DNA from: Bacteroides sp. CAG:709
GTDB lineage: Bacteria > Bacteroidota > Bacteroidia > Bacteroidales > UBA932
Length of the DNA stretch: 6,536 nucleotides
NCBI GenBank assembly: GCA_000434935.1
Contig: FR882188.1
Location: forward strand, 13,596-20,131
Direction: 5' to 3'
Of the stretch, positions 1 through 4,131 are shown in pieces (the first letter of the stretch is position 1; every line of letters begins with the position of its first letter). The notes below the pieces were generated by a model. It searched no databases and was not told the origin of the DNA. It worked only from the letters and a program-made list of their open reading frames with translations. Made by a program: the position numbers and the translations under genes.

Positions 1-282
1 TCTGTTGTTTATTCTTTGCCATAGCTTGTCGTATAGTTTTGCGGCCTTAAAGAGAACGAGGCCGAACCAGTCCGAGAGGTACGCCAGCATGATTGCTGCC
101 CCGAAAGCGGTTACTGCGTTGACCCCTTCAAAGAGAAGCACGCAGAGGACCGCCCAGAACACGGAGCATCGTGAGCATCCTGCAATTTCCCGTGCCGTTT
201 CGGCCACTTTCTCCACTAGGCCGAGGTGATGCGCCAGGGCGACCGCGAGGGCCGCCAGCAGCGCCGTTGCGACCCAGTTCAT
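1..282 (-). CDS. Small multi-spanning membrane protein with CxxCxxFW motif, truncated at its 3' end by the window
   Basis: The frame opens with ATG at 282-280 and runs 94 codons to the window edge without a stop, so the C-terminus is missing. The product is strongly hydrophobic. There is a first membrane segment at about residues 3-20, a short amphipathic stretch, then the motif C36-S-R-C39-S-V-F-W43 leading into further hydrophobic segments at about 40-55 and 57-79. A basic, aromatic tail (KLYDKLWQR) follows and is probably cytoplasmic. A CxxCxxFW motif beside a membrane helix is found in several small membrane-protein families of bacteria and phages, including DUF1360-type proteins, but I cannot assign a family here. 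The start lies 4 bases after the stop of the upstream Cys-rich gene, which suggests translational coupling. Holin or virion-membrane roles are possible but unsupported. Confidence 0.8.
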   Translation of the reverse strand, partial: MNWVATALLAALAVALAHHLGLVEKVAETAREIAGCSRCSVFWAVLCVLLFEGVNAVTAFGAAIMLAYLSDWFGLVLFKAAKLYDKLWQRINNR

Positions 283-286
283 GACG

Positions 287-709
287 CTATGCGACTGTAA
301 GCGCGAGAGGCGTCTCCGAAACGAACACGCGGCCGCATACCTTGCAAGGCTGTGCGGATATTGCGTTTGTCGTCGTTCCTGCGGTGACCGATACAGATGT
401 CGGCGCTGCCGTCGATGCGAAAGGAATGGTGAAGTTCTGGTTCACAGGCTCCGTCTTCGCGCAGCAGTTCGTTCCGCACGGGTCGTAGGTGATAAGCCCC
501 TGGACGTTGATTGTCGCGACGTACTGTCCTGTTCCGACGGCGGAAATTCCCACGACGGAGAATTTCGGCGCGAATACGGGCGGCGTGGCGGCACAGCACG
601 GAGCGCAGAGCGACTTCGTGAGGTTGGCCATGAAGTAGTAAGGCGATGCAGCCGAACCTGCTGCAAGGGTCGTAGTTATGGTTGCGTTCTTTGCCATGGT
701 GTTATTCAT
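287..709 (-). CDS. Cys-rich, beta-rich small protein of unknown function
   Basis: This 140-residue product is rich in Thr, Ala, Val and Ser and has beta-strand-like alternation (for example GQYVATINVQGLITY). There is no membrane segment; the N-terminus is only mildly hydrophobic. Eight cysteines fall in three clusters: CAPCC (residues 35-39), CGTNCC (78-83) and CKVCG (122-126). Such spacing suits metal ligands or disulfides, and the composition suits an exported or virion protein. The start ATG overlaps the end of the preceding gene by 8 bases (ATGAATAA). A second Met at residue 5 is an alternative start with little effect on the product. I do not recognise a named family. A structural or head-decoration role is only a guess from composition and phage context. 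Confidence 0.85.
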   Translation of the reverse strand: MNNTMAKNATITTTLAAGSAASPYYFMANLTKSLCAPCCAATPPVFAPKFSVVGISAVGTGQYVATINVQGLITYDPCGTNCCAKTEPVNQNFTIPFASTAAPTSVSVTAGTTTNAISAQPCKVCGRVFVSETPLALTVA

Positions 710-896
710 TTACTTGGTTGCCGGAAAAAGCCTTGTCCGTTCCGTCCGGTGCGGTTGACGGCAGAATCGCCGCCTTGAGTTCGGCGATGCTCTCAAGCAG
801 AGCTGCTATGTCCTTTGAGATTTCCACGATATTGTTGTTCGTGACCTCAAGGCCATAGAGTATCTGCTCGAAGATGTTTTTAGGTCCGTCGCTCAT
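702..896 (-). CDS. Small helical protein of unknown function
   Basis: This 64-residue acidic product is mostly predicted helix. The stretch NIFEQILYGLEVTNNNIVEI and the following segment up to about residue 46 show hydrophobic residues at roughly heptad spacing, which suggests a short coiled coil or helical hairpin. A disordered Pro/Gly/Asp tail follows. The start overlaps the preceding gene by 4 bases (ATGA), and the stop overlaps the next gene's start by 8 bases, so the three genes are probably co-translated. Coding status rests on this overlap pattern and the clean frame. No catalytic motif or family is recognised. A small oligomeric scaffold or chaperone-like partner of its neighbours would fit, but this is inference. 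Confidence 0.78.
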   Translation of the reverse strand: MSDGPKNIFEQILYGLEVTNNNIVEISKDIAALLESIAELKAAILPSTAPDGTDKAFSGNQVNE

Positions 897-1081
897 TTCA
901 GAAATTGTGTTATGAGCAGGTTATGGCCGAACCTTCTGACAGCCTCCGTGATTTTCGTGGCGGAGACCAGCGCGCCTTTGCCGTATTGCGCCGCCGTGAA
1001 GTCGTGGAGAGCCTTTTCCAGCTCCCTGACCTCCTGCTCGCTGTCGGCGTAGACGTAGAATTGTGCCTTGTAGGGTTTCAT
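893..1081 (-). CDS. Small alpha/beta protein of unknown function
   Basis: This 62-residue basic product has an apparent strand-helix-strand-helix layout. A strand (AQFYVYA, residues 6-12) is followed by a long charged helix beginning DSEQEVRELEKAL, then GALVSATKI and a final helix with basic and aromatic residues. The pattern resembles a half ferredoxin-like fold, but I have no family match. The start ATG shares one base with the stop of the preceding gene (TGATG), and the stop overlaps the next start by 4 bases. Such coupling supports a real gene despite the small size. There is no signal peptide or membrane segment, so it probably acts in the cytoplasm or is packaged. Confidence 0.78.
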   Translation of the reverse strand: MKPYKAQFYVYADSEQEVRELEKALHDFTAAQYGKGALVSATKITEAVRRFGHNLLITQFLK

Positions 1082-1416
1082 CAGATGTCAGGTATTGGAG
1101 GGGCTGCCGGAGGCGTTGCCGCCGTTGCGCCGCCCCTCATTCCCCTTATCAGCTGGTAGCCCTGCATCAGCTCGTCCTTGTGCTCCTGGATCCATCCGAA
1201 GATGTCTTCCGCACCCTGCTTTATCATGCCGAACGTTGTCGGCCTTTCAGGGTCGATGTCAGGAAGCGCCATGTCTCCGGCGATGAAGTCGTACAGCTCC
1301 GTGGCCGCCTTCACGTCATTGTCGCAGGCGGCCAAACAAGTCAGCTTGAGCGACAACTTGGAAGTCGGACGGAGCACCGACAGGTCGATGCGTGGTTTAC
1401 TGAAGAACTGGGCCAT
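1081..1416 (-). CDS. Hypothetical protein with Ala/Pro-rich C-terminal tail
   Basis: This 111-residue product starts MAQFFSKPRIDLSVL and continues with a helical region (about residues 18-50, LYDFIAGDM). A second helical region (about 60-93) contains the aromatic segment DIFGWIQEHKDELMQGYQ. The last 20 residues are Gly/Ala/Pro-rich (ATPPAAPPIPDI) and probably flexible. No signal peptide or clear membrane span is visible. The GAGAGG four bases before the start is a weak Shine-Dalgarno-like site. The gene begins 11 bases after the stop of the 165-residue membrane protein and shares one base with the next start, so it belongs to the same polycistron. I do not recognise the family. The soluble helical fold and position suggest a partner of the neighbouring membrane protein, which is inference. 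Confidence 0.82.
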   Translation of the reverse strand: MAQFFSKPRIDLSVLRPTSKLSLKLTCLAACDNDVKAATELYDFIAGDMALPDIDPERPTTFGMIKQGAEDIFGWIQEHKDELMQGYQLIRGMRGGATAATPPAAPPIPDI

Positions 1417-1427
1417 AACCTCTCGTG

Positions 1428-1925
1428 TTAATTACCGCAAGAGCATGTGTCGCATCCGCACGGCTGCGGAGCGGAGTACCTCTGCACGCGCAGGAAGCTC
1501 TCCTGACCGATTGCGCTGTTGAGCGCGTTGCCGTTGTTGTTCAATGCTGCGGCCAATGCGAGGGCATCAGCCACGGCGTTTGAGACGCTGGTGGATGCAG
1601 CGACAGGCGTGTTGCTCACGTCCACATAGTTGCGGATGCTAGGCGCGTTCGCAGCCTGCCAAGCCTCGCGTGACGCGCGCTCGTTGGCGACGTGTCCGTT
1701 GAGTGCGGCCAATGCTGTAGCGACGCCTGCAAGTCCTTGATTGGTTCCTGCCGCTCTGGCCTCTGAAGCCTTGTTCAGCCCCCAAAGTCCGGCGATCGCG
1801 AAGAGCAATGCGCCTCCGCCAAGTCCGGCAGCCAAGCCGATGCCTGTTGCGGCCATTCCCTTTGAGCCTCTGTGGCGACAATCGTCTCTCCTGTCAAGGA
1901 TATAAGGTAACATGTTATCGTCCAT
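1428..1925 (-). CDS. Gly/Ala-rich single-span membrane protein with Cys-rich C-terminus
   Basis: This 165-residue product has a short polar, basic N-terminus (DRRDDCRHRGSKG) and one strongly hydrophobic Gly/Ala-rich segment at about residues 27-49 (GIGLAAGLGGGALLFAIAGL). An Ala/Asn-rich, probably helical, low-complexity body follows. The C-terminal tail carries C156-G-C158-D-T-C161-S-C163, a CxCxxCxC cluster that could bind metal or form disulfides. Basic residues before the span suggest the N-terminus is inside and the Cys tail outside. The ATG at 1925 is preceded by an A/T-rich stretch with no Shine-Dalgarno, as is common in Bacteroidetes; M5 is an alternative start. It is the first gene after the TATGTTTG promoter element and leads the small-gene cluster. 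Function is unknown. A virion membrane or injection-related component is possible. Confidence 0.85.
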   Translation of the reverse strand: MDDNMLPYILDRRDDCRHRGSKGMAATGIGLAAGLGGGALLFAIAGLWGLNKASEARAAGTNQGLAGVATALAALNGHVANERASREAWQAANAPSIRNYVDVSNTPVAASTSVSNAVADALALAAALNNNGNALNSAIGQESFLRVQRYSAPQPCGCDTCSCGN

Positions 1926-1948
1926 GATTCGATAGTTTTAATGTTATT

Positions 1949-1970
1949 CCGCCTCTTGAGCCTTCGGCGG
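1949..1970 (-). repeat. Inverted repeat in the leader of the small-gene cluster
   Basis: Arms CCGCC (1949-1953) and GGCGG (1966-1970) can form a 5-bp GC stem with a 12-base loop in the transcript. It starts 24 bases upstream of the start codon at 1925. It may influence translation initiation. No U-tract follows, so it is not a standard intrinsic terminator. Confidence 0.4.
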
Positions 1971-1975
1971 TGTTG

Positions 1976-1992
1976 GCACGTGTACATCGTGC
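1976..1992 (-). repeat. Short inverted repeat near the predicted transcription start
   Basis: GCACG (1976-1980) and CGTGC (1988-1992) are perfect inverted arms around 7 bases. They lie just downstream of the -7 element at 1995-2002, where transcription should start. This could be a 5'-end hairpin or part of an operator, but the arms are short enough to arise by chance. Confidence 0.3.
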
Positions 1993-1994
1993 TG

Positions 1995-2025
1995 CAAACA
2001 TATCACTATCTTCGTTGATATTCAG
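1995..2025 (-). promoter_or_regulatory. Candidate Bacteroidetes-type promoter for the small-gene cluster
   Basis: On the minus strand, TATGTTTG (2002-1995) matches the Bacteroidetes primary-sigma -7 consensus TAnnTTTG exactly. The -33 TTTG/TTG box is poorly matched: CTG at 2025-2023, 20 bases upstream, is the nearest candidate. It sits in the gap between the helix-turn-helix gene and the 165-residue gene, about 70 bases before the start codon. A weak -33 box would fit an activator- or repressor-controlled promoter. Confidence 0.5.
2000..2021. promoter_or_regulatory. Inverted repeat overlapping the promoter, possible operator
   Basis: ATATCA (2000-2005) and TGATAT (2016-2021) are perfect 6-bp inverted arms separated by 10 bases. 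They span the upstream edge of the -7 element and its spacer. This geometry suits a dimeric helix-turn-helix protein on one DNA face. The product of the gene just upstream is an obvious candidate, but nothing in the sequence proves binding, and arms of this size can occur by chance. Confidence 0.35.
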
Positions 2026-2074
2026 GTGGTTAGCTCCGTGTTTAGTGTCTATTGCTTCCACGTTGTTTCCCTAT

Positions 2075-2365
2075 TTATGCAAGCCACTTGGCCGAGAGCC
2101 TCTGGCATACCAGACGCAGACCCGCCGAGTTCGCAAGGCGTGCCTCGAACCCCGATATTGCGCTCCTGACGGCACGTGCCGACAAGCCCATCCGCTCTGC
2201 AATCATTGCAGGGTAGAATCCGTTGCCCAGCAGCAGGAAAATGACAAGATAGCGCGCGTCCACGACCTCTTCCTTGCGTTCTGAAGACAATATCCGGTCA
2301 CTGTCAATTTCCGCCTCCGAGGAGACGTCCGCAAGTATTCCGGCGAAAATTTCCGATTTTCTCAT
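2075..2365 (-). CDS. Small helix-turn-helix protein resembling the DnaA C-terminal DNA-binding domain
   Basis: From the ATG at 2365 the product is 96 residues. Residues 28-39 (SSERKEEVVDAR) match the entry helix of DnaA domain IV (S-x-x-R-x-x-x-V-x-A-R). A hydrophobic helix (YLVIFLLL) follows, then a helix-turn-helix at about 50-77 (YPAMIAERMGLSARAVRSAI). The DnaA box-recognition signature D-H-[TS]-T-V is absent, and there is no AAA+ ATPase domain, so this is a stand-alone DNA-binding regulator rather than an initiator. The frame stays open to an upstream ATG at 2536. That extension would translate through the predicted RNA hairpins and has atypical composition, so I chose 2365, where the leader is A/T-rich with no Shine-Dalgarno. 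Position between the lysis genes and the next promoter suggests control of that switch. Confidence 0.8.
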   Translation of the reverse strand: MRKSEIFAGILADVSSEAEIDSDRILSSERKEEVVDARYLVIFLLLGNGFYPAMIAERMGLSARAVRSAISGFEARLANSAGLRLVCQRLSAKWLA

Positions 2366-2424
2366 ACGTTTGTAAAAATTTTTGTTTAACTTTCGCCTCA
2401 GCCAGACTTGATAAGATACCACAT

Positions 2425-2483
2425 AACCCACAAGCACAAACATGAGGCATTTAACTTTGCCCCTGTAAATGTGCCTGTGGGTT
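2425..2483 (-). ncRNA. Long nested RNA hairpin between the lysis genes and the regulator
   Basis: The minus-strand RNA folds into a 14-bp outer stem (AACCCACAGGCACA with TGTGCTTGTGGGTT). An internal loop, a 3-bp stem (ACA/TGT), one bulged A and a 6-bp stem (GGGGCA/TGCCTC) follow, closed by an 8-base loop. All 23 pairs form on the minus strand, two as G-U. On the plus strand those two become A-C mismatches, so the functional RNA is probably the minus one. No U-tract follows it on the minus strand, so a simple intrinsic terminator is unlikely. A transcript-end barrier, processing site, leader element or small RNA are alternatives. Confidence 0.55.
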
Positions 2484-2512
2484 TTCTTATTGAGCTGGTT
2501 ACTTATTAGAAT

Positions 2513-2526
2513 CTTGCAGTTGCAAG
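2513..2526. repeat. Short palindrome, possible operator
   Basis: CTTGCA (2513-2518) and TGCAAG (2521-2526) form a perfect 6-bp inverted repeat around 2 bases. A 2-base loop is too tight for a good RNA hairpin, so a DNA-binding site is more natural. It lies upstream of the helix-turn-helix gene and differs in sequence from the repeat at 2000-2021. Confidence 0.3.
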
Positions 2527-2530
2527 TCAG

Positions 2531-2546
2531 GGGCATTTTTTTGCCC
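2531..2546 (-). repeat. Short hairpin just after the putative spanin gene
   Basis: On the minus strand GGGCA (2546-2542) pairs with TGCCC (2535-2531) around six A residues. It begins 9 bases after the stop codon at 2558-2556. There is no U-run after it on the minus strand. Its second arm is also complementary, as TGCCCCTG, to CAGGGGCA in the larger hairpin, so the two structures could compete. Confidence 0.4.
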
Positions 2547-2555
2547 GTATAGTGT

Positions 2556-2963
2556 CTATCTGCGCAACATTAAGGCTAAAATGCGCGCCTTATTCTTCCA
2601 AGCTATCCAACACGCCATAGCGGCTAATAACGCCCAGAAGCCGCGCATCTTAAACCGCTGCCATGCCGTCAGTTGTTTCTCAACCTTGACCACGCGCTCC
2701 TTGTCTACATAGACTGAATCTACCTTGTAGCGGTAGATAGTGTCGCGTAGGAACTTGTACCTGTCGCGGTATCTCTCGACATACTTGTAAATCGTGTCGC
2801 CTTTCTCTTTGACGAACACAGAATCGCGCTTGTAAACCGAATCTACCTGCACCTTGCTGACGTAGGTAGTATCGCGCACGTAGATAGTTTGCGTCTGCAC
2901 TCTTGTTGCTCCGCACGAGCAGAGCAACAAAACAACAAGGCCTAATAATATTATTCGTTTCAT
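2556..2963 (-). CDS. Lipoprotein with C-terminal membrane segment, candidate unimolecular spanin
   Basis: This 135-residue product begins MKRIILLGLVVLLLCSC, a typical lipoprotein signal with the lipobox L-C-S-C17, so C17 should be lipidated in the outer membrane. Residues 20-96 are a repetitive, beta-prone periplasmic region with recurring units of the type RDTIYRYKVDSVYV. A single membrane span follows at about 108-123 (GFWALLAAMACWIAW), with a basic tail (KNKARILALMLRR) that should stay in the cytoplasm. Outer-membrane lipid anchor, periplasmic beta-rich linker and C-terminal inner-membrane span is the u-spanin layout, known from phage T1 gp11. Such proteins fuse inner and outer membranes at the last lysis step. 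The gene starts 13 bases after the endolysin stop, which supports the role. No sequence-level match is claimed; a phage lipoprotein of other function is the alternative. Confidence 0.75.
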   Translation of the reverse strand: MKRIILLGLVVLLLCSCGATRVQTQTIYVRDTTYVSKVQVDSVYKRDSVFVKEKGDTIYKYVERYRDRYKFLRDTIYRYKVDSVYVDKERVVKVEKQLTAWQRFKMRGFWALLAAMACWIAWKNKARILALMLRR

Positions 2964-2976
2964 TCCTATACTACAA

Positions 2977-3612
2977 TTAGACTACAATACTATTTTTCGT
3001 CCTTTGGTAAATCGCCCACCTGTCCTCTAGTCCGTTCAGCCCGCCGTTAACGCGCTTTGTAATCGCCTCGAACGTCTTGCGCTCGTCCGTCGCCAGCTTG
3101 TCCGCCAATGCGTTCAGGCCGTTGGCTTTCCACCATAAAGCGGCGGAGCGGCAGGCATCCAAAGGCATCAGCAGGGCGTCAGGCCAGACCGTCAAGTCCT
3201 TTCCCATCAGCGCCGACATAGACACGTAGTTGTCGCGTCCTGTAATCTGAATCAGGCCGCGGCCTCTGAACTTCCATCCGTCACCGCTCTCCTCGCTTCC
3301 GTTGCCCATGCGTCCTGCATAGACGTGGTTGGCTATCCTTTCCGGATGATGCGCGTATGAGCTGGCCTCCTGCGGCGTGCGGAAATACTTGGGAAAGACC
3401 TTCCGCAATGCCTGCGCGGAGTAGTTCAAGTTCTCCTCGACGCGATTCAGTTGCGCCGATTCGTGGCCCACCTGTGCGAGGAAGGCACGCGCCCTTGCAG
3501 CCGTGTCGATGCCGCATTCCTGCATTGCCTTGTCCAATGCCTCCGCGTACCTTTCAATGTTCTTTGACAGCGGATATATCTTCCGCAATGTGTCACTTGT
3601 TATTGCTTCCAT
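2977..3612 (-). CDS. Endolysin of the glycoside hydrolase 19 (chitinase-like) family
   Basis: This 211-residue product cleaves the glycan strand of peptidoglycan and would act in the periplasm during lysis. The GH19 layout is clear: FLAQVGHES with the likely general acid E51, then E60 in the conserved E-N-L-N-Y segment nine residues on, as in phage GH19 endolysins such as SPN1S (E49 and E58). The block FRGRGLIQITGRDNY (115-129) follows, with T124 as the probable third active-site residue, and then the late motif NGGLNG. There is no signal peptide, so export needs a holin-type lesion. The length is normal for a single-domain enzyme with no separate wall-binding module. The ATG at 3612 overlaps the preceding gene by 20 bases, and the candidate spanin follows directly. 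Confidence 0.95.
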   Translation of the reverse strand: MEAITSDTLRKIYPLSKNIERYAEALDKAMQECGIDTAARARAFLAQVGHESAQLNRVEENLNYSAQALRKVFPKYFRTPQEASSYAHHPERIANHVYAGRMGNGSEESGDGWKFRGRGLIQITGRDNYVSMSALMGKDLTVWPDALLMPLDACRSAALWWKANGLNALADKLATDERKTFEAITKRVNGGLNGLEDRWAIYQRTKNSIVV

Positions 3613-3970
3613 CCGTCAACTGCTTTTCGTTAGTCCTTTGATTTGCACCGAAAGGCGGCTGCCGCTTGATGCAGCCGACCTCGGTACATTTCACCACCGA
3701 CAGATACGCGACCTTTGAACTCAACTTGTCCTTGTCGTCCTTCAGGATGCTTATCTGCCCGTACAGATTGTCAATTTTTCTGTCCTTGCGGTCGATGTCC
3801 GCCTGCATTGACTCCTTCTCGCGCTTGTATTCCTCGACAATCAGCTTCCACTGGTCGATGCTCTTGCTTACGTTGTCAAGCACCGCAGACGTCTTTTTGT
3901 CGCCCAGAAGGTAGATTGCCGTGAATGCTCCGGAGGATATAAGCGTCATTATGATACCTGTCCAGTCCAT
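3593..3970 (-). CDS. Membrane-anchored coiled-coil protein, candidate holin or inner-membrane lysis factor
   Basis: This 125-residue product has one N-terminal membrane segment (residues 5-22, IIMTLISSGAFTAIYLL) and then a long charged helix, about 28-90, with heptad-like spacing consistent with a coiled coil. The C-terminal part carries K-C95-x4-C100-x2-R-x-P-P-F-G, followed by a polar tail. The stop overlaps the endolysin start by 20 bases, so the gene belongs to the lysis cassette. An N-in single span plus periplasmic coiled coil resembles an Rz-type inner-membrane spanin, while the position before the endolysin suits a holin. The Cys pair and PPFG motif belong to neither textbook family. 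The start follows a good Shine-Dalgarno and lies one base after the preceding stop. Confidence 0.85.
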   Translation of the reverse strand: MDWTGIIMTLISSGAFTAIYLLGDKKTSAVLDNVSKSIDQWKLIVEEYKREKESMQADIDRKDRKIDNLYGQISILKDDKDKLSSKVAYLSVVKCTEVGCIKRQPPFGANQRTNEKQLTDGSNNK

Positions 3971-3983
3971 CCTATCCCTCCTT
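3971..3983 (-). promoter_or_regulatory. Strong Shine-Dalgarno for the coiled-coil lysis gene
   Basis: AAGGAGG (3983-3977) lies 6 bases before the ATG at 3970-3968, inside the end of the preceding gene. It is the only strong Shine-Dalgarno among the starts here; the others are A/T-rich or rely on overlap. It fixes the start of the 125-residue product. Confidence 0.65.
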
Positions 3984-4130
3984 GTCCTCTACCTCCTTGA
4001 ACCACTTCGCGCTCTTTTCTTTGACAATCACTTCAGCGAAAATATCGCCGTTGCGCGTGTCAACTATTCCGTTAGGTGAGGAGAGCCTGACATAGCCCTC
4101 CCTCACTCCTTCAATGTTCATCCTGTTCAT
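3972..4130 (-). CDS. 52-residue small phage protein of unknown function
   Basis: The short frame runs from ATG at 4130-4128 to TAG at 3974-3972. It translates as a protein that starts MNRMNIEGVREGYVRL, passes through SSPNGIVDTRNGDIFAEVIV, and ends with a charged helix containing KWFKEVEDKEG. The first two thirds look like short beta strands with a turn at PNG and a D-T-R-N-G segment. There is no membrane segment or signal. The start lies one base after the tail-fibre stop (TAATATG), and the stop lies one base before the next start (TAGGATG), so it fits the cassette exactly. An alternative start is Met4. Being between tail and lysis genes, it may serve either. No family is assigned, and function is unknown. 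Confidence 0.72.
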   Translation of the reverse strand: MNRMNIEGVREGYVRLSSPNGIVDTRNGDIFAEVIVKEKSAKWFKEVEDKEG

Positions 4131-4131
4131 A

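Noticed and set aside
281..778. 165-codon plus-strand open frame
   Set aside because: Its product is Arg/Cys-rich with no family resemblance and lies antisense to two well-coupled minus-strand genes. It is a by-product of their G+C-rich codon use.
1970..2284. 104-codon plus-strand open frame antisense to the regulator and its downstream gap
   Set aside because: Low-complexity product with no supporting signals. The minus strand has a recognisable helix-turn-helix gene and a promoter element in the same bases.
2411..2440. Possible promoter for the regulator (TTTG at 2440-2437, TATCTTAT at 2418-2411, minus strand)
   Set aside because: The -7 match is incomplete, the spacing is 18 bases, and the -33 part lies inside the hairpin stem. 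Too weak to annotate.
2425..2490. Plus-strand intrinsic terminator (stem followed by TTTTCTTATT)
   Set aside because: No plus-strand gene is supported upstream, and the two wobble positions become A-C mismatches on this strand. The minus-strand reading explains the structure better, though a bidirectional role cannot be excluded.
2366..2536. N-terminal extension of the regulator to ATG 2536
   Set aside because: The 57 extra residues would be read through the predicted hairpins, look unlike a structured domain, and are not needed for the DnaA-C-like fold. The ATG at 2365 is the better start.
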